64,000 nt of DNA from Aeromicrobium sp. Root236. GTDB taxonomy: Bacteria; Actinomycetota; Actinomycetes; Propionibacteriales; Nocardioidaceae. The stretch covers positions 3,451,908-3,515,907 of the forward strand of contig NZ_LMIS01000001.1 of assembly GCF_001428805.1 (NCBI RefSeq). The letters run 5' to 3'. Below the pieces are notes generated by a model. It made no database searches. It worked only from the letters and a program-made list of their open reading frames with translations, and was not told where the DNA came from. This document shows positions 60,140-64,000 of this stretch, piece after piece. The number at the start of each line of letters is the position of its first letter. Positions within the stretch are counted from its first letter, which is position 1. The position numbers and the translations under genes were made by a program.

Positions 60140-60251
60140 CGGCGACCTCCGTCGCGATCGCCCGCCGCAAGGCGAGCAGTGCGTCGGCTGGAGCAACGGG
60201 TGCGTGGCCCACCCGCTGCTCGTAGCTGCAGATCCGGCCCCGGCGTCCCAT
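60108..60251 (-). CDS. Possible small basic protein
   Basis: An open frame of 47 codons (MGRRGRICSYEQRVGHAPVA to EARSRR) has high-GC third positions and a TACGTT hexamer six bases before its ATG, matching the leaderless pattern. A small palindrome (CCATACG 60248-60254 / CGTATGG 60260-60266) spans the start. It overlaps the OsmC gene's 3' end by 32 bases. No homolog is recognised, so it may be spurious. Confidence 0.3.
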   Translation of the reverse strand: MGRRGRICSYEQRVGHAPVAPADALLALRRAIATEVAVMAFEARSRR

Positions 60252-60378
60252 ACGACGAACGTATGGTTTGAGAGCCTGTCGCGGAGGACGTGAAGGTCAC
60301 CGATGCTCGGGACCTAGGCCTCTGTCGATCGAGTCCCGGATCTCGCTTGGCGCCAGATCTCAGCGGTACGCGTGCTGC

Positions 60379-60540
60379 ATGGCTGATCCCAAGGATGCAC
60401 GCAACGCCAACACCGACGAGGACGGCGAGCTCGCCAACCAGGGCCCCGTACCGCCCGAGCCGGAGGACGTCAGCGACACCGGCGAGCGGCGCGGCGACCT
60501 GGCACCGCAGGCCGGCGGGCCGGCTGAGGAAAACGACTGA
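60379..60540 (+). CDS. Small acidic disordered protein
   Basis: This 53-residue protein is very acidic and rich in Pro, Glu, Asp and Gly (EDGELANQGPVPPEPEDVSDTGERRGDLAPQ), probably unstructured, with no Cys or hydrophobic core. Similar short acidic proteins occur in actinobacteria without assigned function. The start at ATG 60379 is plausible, but no clear ribosome-binding site or -10 box is seen. It stops four bases from the convergent YibE/F gene. The 127 bases upstream show nothing else. Confidence 0.5.
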   Translation: MADPKDARNANTDEDGELANQGPVPPEPEDVSDTGERRGDLAPQAGGPAEEND

Positions 60541-60543
60541 CGG

Positions 60544-61794
60544 TCAGGCTCCGGCAGGACCCGCATGGCTGCCCCGGCGTCGCCCGGGCTGCACCGGTCT
60601 GTCGTCGTGGTCGTGCTCGCCCTTGGGCGCCAGCAGCACCGCGAACGCCGTCGTGATCGGCACGGCGAGGACGAGGCCGATGGCGCCGACGATCGTACGG
60701 ACGATCTCGGTGCCGATCTCCTCGGTCGTCGCCATCGTCCCCAGGCTCTGCTGGTAGGCCGTGATGAGCAGCAGGATCGTCATCGCCGAGCCGGCGTACG
60801 CGAACACCAGCGTGTAGACGCTCGACGCGATGTGGTCACGGCCGATGCGCATGGCCGAGGCGAACAGCGAAGCCGGCCTGATCGACGGCTGCATGGCACG
60901 GAGCTCCCAGACGGCGCTGGCCTGCGTCACCGTGACGTCGTTGAGGACACCCAGCCCGGCGATGACCATCGTCGCCGCGACGACGCCGGAGATCTGGACC
61001 CCCGGCACCGTGGCCAGGAGGGTCTGGTCGTTCTCGGACCCGACGCCGGACAGACTCGTCCACGCCGTCGCTCCCAGCCCGAGCAGCCCGGTCACCCCGA
61101 TGCCGACGAGCGTGCCGAACAGGGCCGAGGTCGTACGGATCGACACCCCGTGTGCGAGGTAGAGCACCACGATCATGATCACCGTCGAGCCGACGATCGC
61201 CACGGGCACGGGTGACTCGCCCGCGAGGAATGCCGGCAGGACGAACTTCGTGAGCGCGAGCACCGTCACCGCGATGCCGACGAGGGCGAACAGGCCGCGC
61301 CATCGCGCGACCGCCACCACGAGCACCGAGAAGATCACCGCGAGGGCCGTGAGCGGCACCCCCCGCTGGAAGTCGAAGAACTGGTACGACACGGGCTGGC
61401 CCTTGGTCGCGAGGCGCAGGACCTTGACCTCGTCACCGGCCTTGATGCCGGCCTTGTAGCGCGCCGCGTCGAGGTCGAAGGTCGCCGTGCCGCCGTCGGT
61501 GGTTGCCGTGATGTGCGCACAGTCGCCCTTGACCTGGGGCAGGCCGTCGGGACCTTGGCCGCCGCTGTTGCAGTCGAACGGGTCGACTCCGGTGACCTTG
61601 GCGCTGATCGTCGTGACGCCTTGCCCGCCGTAGGGGTTCTTGTCGTGCGGCACCTTGTCGGAGTCCGGCCACAGGACGACCATCGCCGCGAGCGCCAGGG
61701 CGGCGATCGCGAACACGGCGACGGCGAGGGTGGCGGCGAGGCCGCGTCGGGGAGGTCCGTAGTCGGCCACGTCATGCGAGTGAGAATGTGCCAC
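60544..61794 (-). CDS. YibE/F-family membrane protein
   Basis: This 416-residue polytopic membrane protein has a His-rich N-terminus (AHSHSHD). One helix (about 18-43) is followed by an extracytoplasmic beta-rich domain (about 50-135, with a CNSGGQ/C pair) and seven helices of the YibE/YibF domain. Marks are FVLPAFLAGESPVPVAIVGSTVIMIVVLYLAHGVS and LNDVTVTQASAVWELRA. The C-terminus is again His/Asp-rich (KGEHDHDDRP), which could bind metal. Function is unknown. GTG 61794 is only nine bases from the divergent phosphotransferase start. Confidence 0.85.
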   Translation of the reverse strand: MAHSHSHDVADYGPPRRGLAATLAVAVFAIAALALAAMVVLWPDSDKVPHDKNPYGGQGVTTISAKVTGVDPFDCNSGGQGPDGLPQVKGDCAHITATTDGGTATFDLDAARYKAGIKAGDEVKVLRLATKGQPVSYQFFDFQRGVPLTALAVIFSVLVVAVARWRGLFALVGIAVTVLALTKFVLPAFLAGESPVPVAIVGSTVIMIVVLYLAHGVSIRTTSALFGTLVGIGVTGLLGLGATAWTSLSGVGSENDQTLLATVPGVQISGVVAATMVIAGLGVLNDVTVTQASAVWELRAMQPSIRPASLFASAMRIGRDHIASSVYTLVFAYAGSAMTILLLITAYQQSLGTMATTEEIGTEIVRTIVGAIGLVLAVPITTAFAVLLAPKGEHDHDDRPVQPGRRRGSHAGPAGA

Positions 61795-61803
61795 GATGAA
61801 AGA

Positions 61804-62562
61804 GTGCCACGCGACGACACAGAGCCTGAGCACCTGCCCGGCGCGGTGGGCGGTGCCACGCGCGTCGGCCGCACCGTGCGTCGGCCGACCGGCCCGTGGA
61901 CGCCGGCGGTCCACGAGCTGCTGACCTACCTGCACGACAACGGCCTGCGCGGCATCCCGGAGCTCCACGGCATCGACGAGGACGGCCGCGAGATCCTGGA
62001 GTACGTCGAGGGTCGCGGCGTCCCCGTCGACAAGGAGATCGTCCTCGACAACGTGCTCGCCGAGGCGGTGACGTGGCTGCGCGACTTCCACGACCTCGTC
62101 GACGGTTACCGGCCCGAGGGCGTACTCCAGTGGCGTGGCGGCGAGGCGGAGCTCGCCGAAGGGCAGATCATCTGCCACCACGATCCCGGCGCCTACAACT
62201 GGATCATCCAGAGCGGCCACTTCGTCGCGATGATCGACTGGGACATGGCCGGGCCCGGTCGCCCGATCGAGGACCTGGCGTTCCTGGCCTGGACCGGCAT
62301 CCCGCTCTACCGCGAGATCCCGGTCGACGACGTGGCCCGCCGGCTCGACCTGCTGGTCGACGCCTACGGCGAATGGGGTCCGATGACGGTGCTCGACGCG
62401 GTGGTCGAGCGCATGACGGCGGCCGGCGATCGCATCGAGGCCGGTCAGGCCCGTGGCGACCAGGGCTTCGTCAACCTCGGCAAGGTCGGCGAGCCGCAAC
62501 GTACGCGTGACCGGGTCGCCGCGTTCCGTGAGCGGATCCCGGCGATCGAGGCGGCGCTGTGA
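61804..62562 (+). CDS. Aminoglycoside phosphotransferase-family kinase
   Basis: This 252-residue APH/choline-kinase-like protein has the Brenner motif ICHHDPGAYNWII (catalytic Asp, metal-binding Asn) near 120-132 and the DFG equivalent MIDWDMAGPGRP near 139-150. Substrates in this family are very varied, so antibiotic resistance should not be assumed. GTG 61804 is divergent from YibE/F with nine bases between; CACGAT at 61792-61797 could be a leaderless -10. The cupin gene overlaps its stop (GTGA). Confidence 0.83.
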   Translation: MPRDDTEPEHLPGAVGGATRVGRTVRRPTGPWTPAVHELLTYLHDNGLRGIPELHGIDEDGREILEYVEGRGVPVDKEIVLDNVLAEAVTWLRDFHDLVDGYRPEGVLQWRGGEAELAEGQIICHHDPGAYNWIIQSGHFVAMIDWDMAGPGRPIEDLAFLAWTGIPLYREIPVDDVARRLDLLVDAYGEWGPMTVLDAVVERMTAAGDRIEAGQARGDQGFVNLGKVGEPQRTRDRVAAFRERIPAIEAAL

Positions 62563-62978
62563 CCCGGCCGGAGCTCGCCGAGGCTCTTGACCTCGAGCCG
62601 CATCCCGAGGGTGGCTGGTTCCGGCAAACCTGGGCCTCGCCGGTCTCGGTGACGCTCGCCGACGGCCGCGTACGTCCGACCGCGACGCTGATCTACTTCC
62701 TGCTCGCCGCGGGCGAGGCGTCCGCGTGGCACCGGGTCGCGTCCGACGAGGTGTGGCTCGCCCACGAGGGTGCTGTCGTGGTCGAGTTCGGCGGCTTCGG
62801 CGACGAGCCGGGCCTGTGCGAGGCCCACGTCGTCGGCTGCGACCTCGAGGCGGGTGAGCTGCCGCAGGTGCTGGTCTCGGCGGGGGTGTGGCAGCGGACC
62901 CGGCCGTCCGAGGACGACGCGCTGGTCAGCTGCCTCGTGTCACCCGGGTTCGACTACGACGACTTCGAGCTCGCCTGA
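62559..62978 (+). CDS. Cupin-fold protein (DUF985)
   Basis: This 139-residue cupin_5/DUF985 protein has family marks PHPEGGWFRQTW near 15-26, TATLIYFLLAAGEASAWHRVASDEVW near 41-66 and SCLVSPGFDYDDFEL at the C-terminus. The His and Glu/Asp of the cupin metal site are in WHRVASDEVW. These proteins are linked to epimerase-like or unknown sugar functions. GTG 62559 overlaps the phosphotransferase stop, so the pair is translationally coupled. Confidence 0.88.
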   Translation: MTRPELAEALDLEPHPEGGWFRQTWASPVSVTLADGRVRPTATLIYFLLAAGEASAWHRVASDEVWLAHEGAVVVEFGGFGDEPGLCEAHVVGCDLEAGELPQVLVSAGVWQRTRPSEDDALVSCLVSPGFDYDDFELA

Positions 62979-63004
62979 GCCTCGGCGCGCCAACTTTTGA
63001 AGCC

Positions 63005-63787
63005 TTAGGCACCCAAGGCGGCGTGGGAACCTGCCGAAGGCTTCATAACCTGCCCGCTGCGGATGACGATCGGTGCGCCGAACTCGGTGCGGACCGTGTC
63101 GGCGTACATCACCGAGTCGGGTGCACGTCCGGAGATGCCCGGCAGCCCGGCCGCCGCGACCAGCTCGTCGTCGAGCGACTCGATCGTGGCGGTCCGCAAC
63201 GGCCACGGCGCGTGGTGGTTGGGGATCCAGAGCGTACGACCCAGGTAGCGGGTGTGCAGCCCGAAGCGCGCCGTCACGAACTGCTGGACCTCGGACGGCT
63301 CGGCGATCGGTTCACCGATGCGGACCGAGATCCGTGCGCCGGCTCCGCGAGGGCGAGGCCAGCGCCGTCGGGTCGCGTAGTCGATGCGGTCGCCCTCCTG
63401 GCGGATCCGCATGCGAGCCCACATGTACGGCGTGCCGAACGCGACCCGTGCGCCGAGGGCGACGAGCAGCCGGCTCGTCTCGAGCGACCGGAACACGATG
63501 CCGTGGTGGCCCTCGTCGTCGACGGAGTAGAGCCGGACGTTGGTCTCGGCGAAGTCGCCGAAGAACGGCACCGCCGGTCCACGGCCGAACCCGGCGCGGC
63601 GCATCTCGAACGGGATCAGCCCGACGTACGTCACGCCGTCGAGCACGTCGGGGCGGGTGCCGGCTGGCAGCAGGGGAGCCACCAACGCGGGATCGACCGC
63701 CCAGTGGATGAACGCCAGACGGGTCCAATCCTGGCGCATCAGCCGAGGGCCGACGAGCTCGTCCGGCAGGGAATTGAACGTGTTCAT
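63005..63787 (-). CDS. DUF2071 (YqjF-like) family protein
   Basis: This 260-residue soluble beta-rich protein of the YqjF/DUF2071 family begins with QDWTRLAFIHWAVDPALVAPLLPAGTRPDVLDGVTYVGLIPFEMR. The next part is FFGDFAETNVRLYSVDDEGHHGIVFRSLETSRLL, the typical arrangement. Family function is not established. The ATG at 63787 (MNTFNSLPDELV) is chosen because an upstream in-frame start adds a basic stretch not seen in the family. Confidence 0.85.
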   Translation of the reverse strand: MNTFNSLPDELVGPRLMRQDWTRLAFIHWAVDPALVAPLLPAGTRPDVLDGVTYVGLIPFEMRRAGFGRGPAVPFFGDFAETNVRLYSVDDEGHHGIVFRSLETSRLLVALGARVAFGTPYMWARMRIRQEGDRIDYATRRRWPRPRGAGARISVRIGEPIAEPSEVQQFVTARFGLHTRYLGRTLWIPNHHAPWPLRTATIESLDDELVAAAGLPGISGRAPDSVMYADTVRTEFGAPIVIRSGQVMKPSAGSHAALGA

Positions 63788-63852
63788 ATTCTCAGTGTGC
63801 CACCGCCGGCCACCTGCTGGGGCCCGGAACCGCAACGACTACGTCACACGTG

Positions 63853-64000
63853 TCAGCGGCCGAGCCACTCCGACGTCTGGGCGTTTGCGAACGTCCCGGT
63901 GGGATCCATGCGGTCGGCGAGGGAACGGAAGTCGGCGATCCCGGGGTAGGCCGCGGCCAGTCGCTCCCGGTCGCTCTGGAACACCTTGCCCCAGTGCGGT
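63853..64000 (-). CDS. C-terminal end of a sugar-lactone oxidase (ALO-type FAD enzyme), truncated by the window
   Basis: The visible 49 codons read PHWGKVFQSDRERLAAAYPGIADFRSLADRMDPTGTFANAQTSEWLGR then stop. RPHWGK...YP...F......DP.G.F.N is the C-terminal signature of D-arabinono-1,4-lactone/L-gulonolactone oxidases. The FAD-binding N-terminal part lies past base 64000. Substrate and completeness cannot be judged. Confidence 0.78.
   Translation of the reverse strand, partial: PHWGKVFQSDRERLAAAYPGIADFRSLADRMDPTGTFANAQTSEWLGR

Noticed and set aside
61804..62562. Antibiotic-resistance aminoglycoside phosphotransferase
   Set aside because: Only the general kinase motifs are visible; the family includes many non-antibiotic kinases and no resistance context is present.

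Overview
The window is high-GC, gene-dense actinobacterial chromosome. Three features point to Actinobacteria: the mycothiol S-conjugate amidase gene, a mycothiol-dependent isomerase-like protein, and gene order shared with Mycobacterium tuberculosis. The gene complement and dispersed TTGAGC...GTCGAAA repeats suggest Nocardioidaceae (Aeromicrobium or Nocardioides type); that placement is inference. I see no rRNA, tRNA, CRISPR array, insertion sequence or prophage. No gene-free stretch exceeds 300 bases.

Backbone: mca, yyaL-like, trhA, Z-prenyl synthase, phoH2, fumC, glpX, a DUF4245-like gene, xseB, xseA, ispH and ychF occur in the order and orientation I recall for M. tuberculosis Rv1082 to Rv1112. 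Accessory blocks sit between them: a Pnkp/Hen1 RNA-repair pair (4305-8191); a DUF222/HNH gene and a lipoprotein (12820-14737); an MFS exporter and a four-gene sugar ABC importer plus DUF2079 membrane protein (16462-23350); a molybdate operon (26173-29168); a tandem Cas4-like nuclease (31739-33355); and a gamma-glutamyltransferase, Ca2+/H+ exchanger and Na+/H+ antiporter with zinc finger (35950-41012).

Right part: after ychF come two small unrecognised genes bracketed by an 18-bp direct repeat. Next is a minus-strand sugar-utilisation locus (45891-57661): LacI regulator, ABC importer without its own ATPase, GH31, GH127 and a 1216-residue secreted GH-A enzyme with C-terminal carbohydrate-binding modules. 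Three palindromic operators precede the regulator and the importer. The last 6 kb hold small conserved genes (methyltransferase, OsmC, YibE/F, phosphotransferase, cupin, DUF2071) and a truncated sugar-lactone oxidase.

A recurrent signal is a TANNNT hexamer 5-8 nt before the start codon, with no ribosome-binding site. I find it at 22 genes, implying widespread leaderless transcription, and I used it to choose several starts. The most unusual items are an ABC ATPase lacking nearly all hydrolysis motifs (20850-22016), the nuclease with two Cas4-type Fe-S cysteine sets and one degenerate catalytic half, and the RNA-repair pair.
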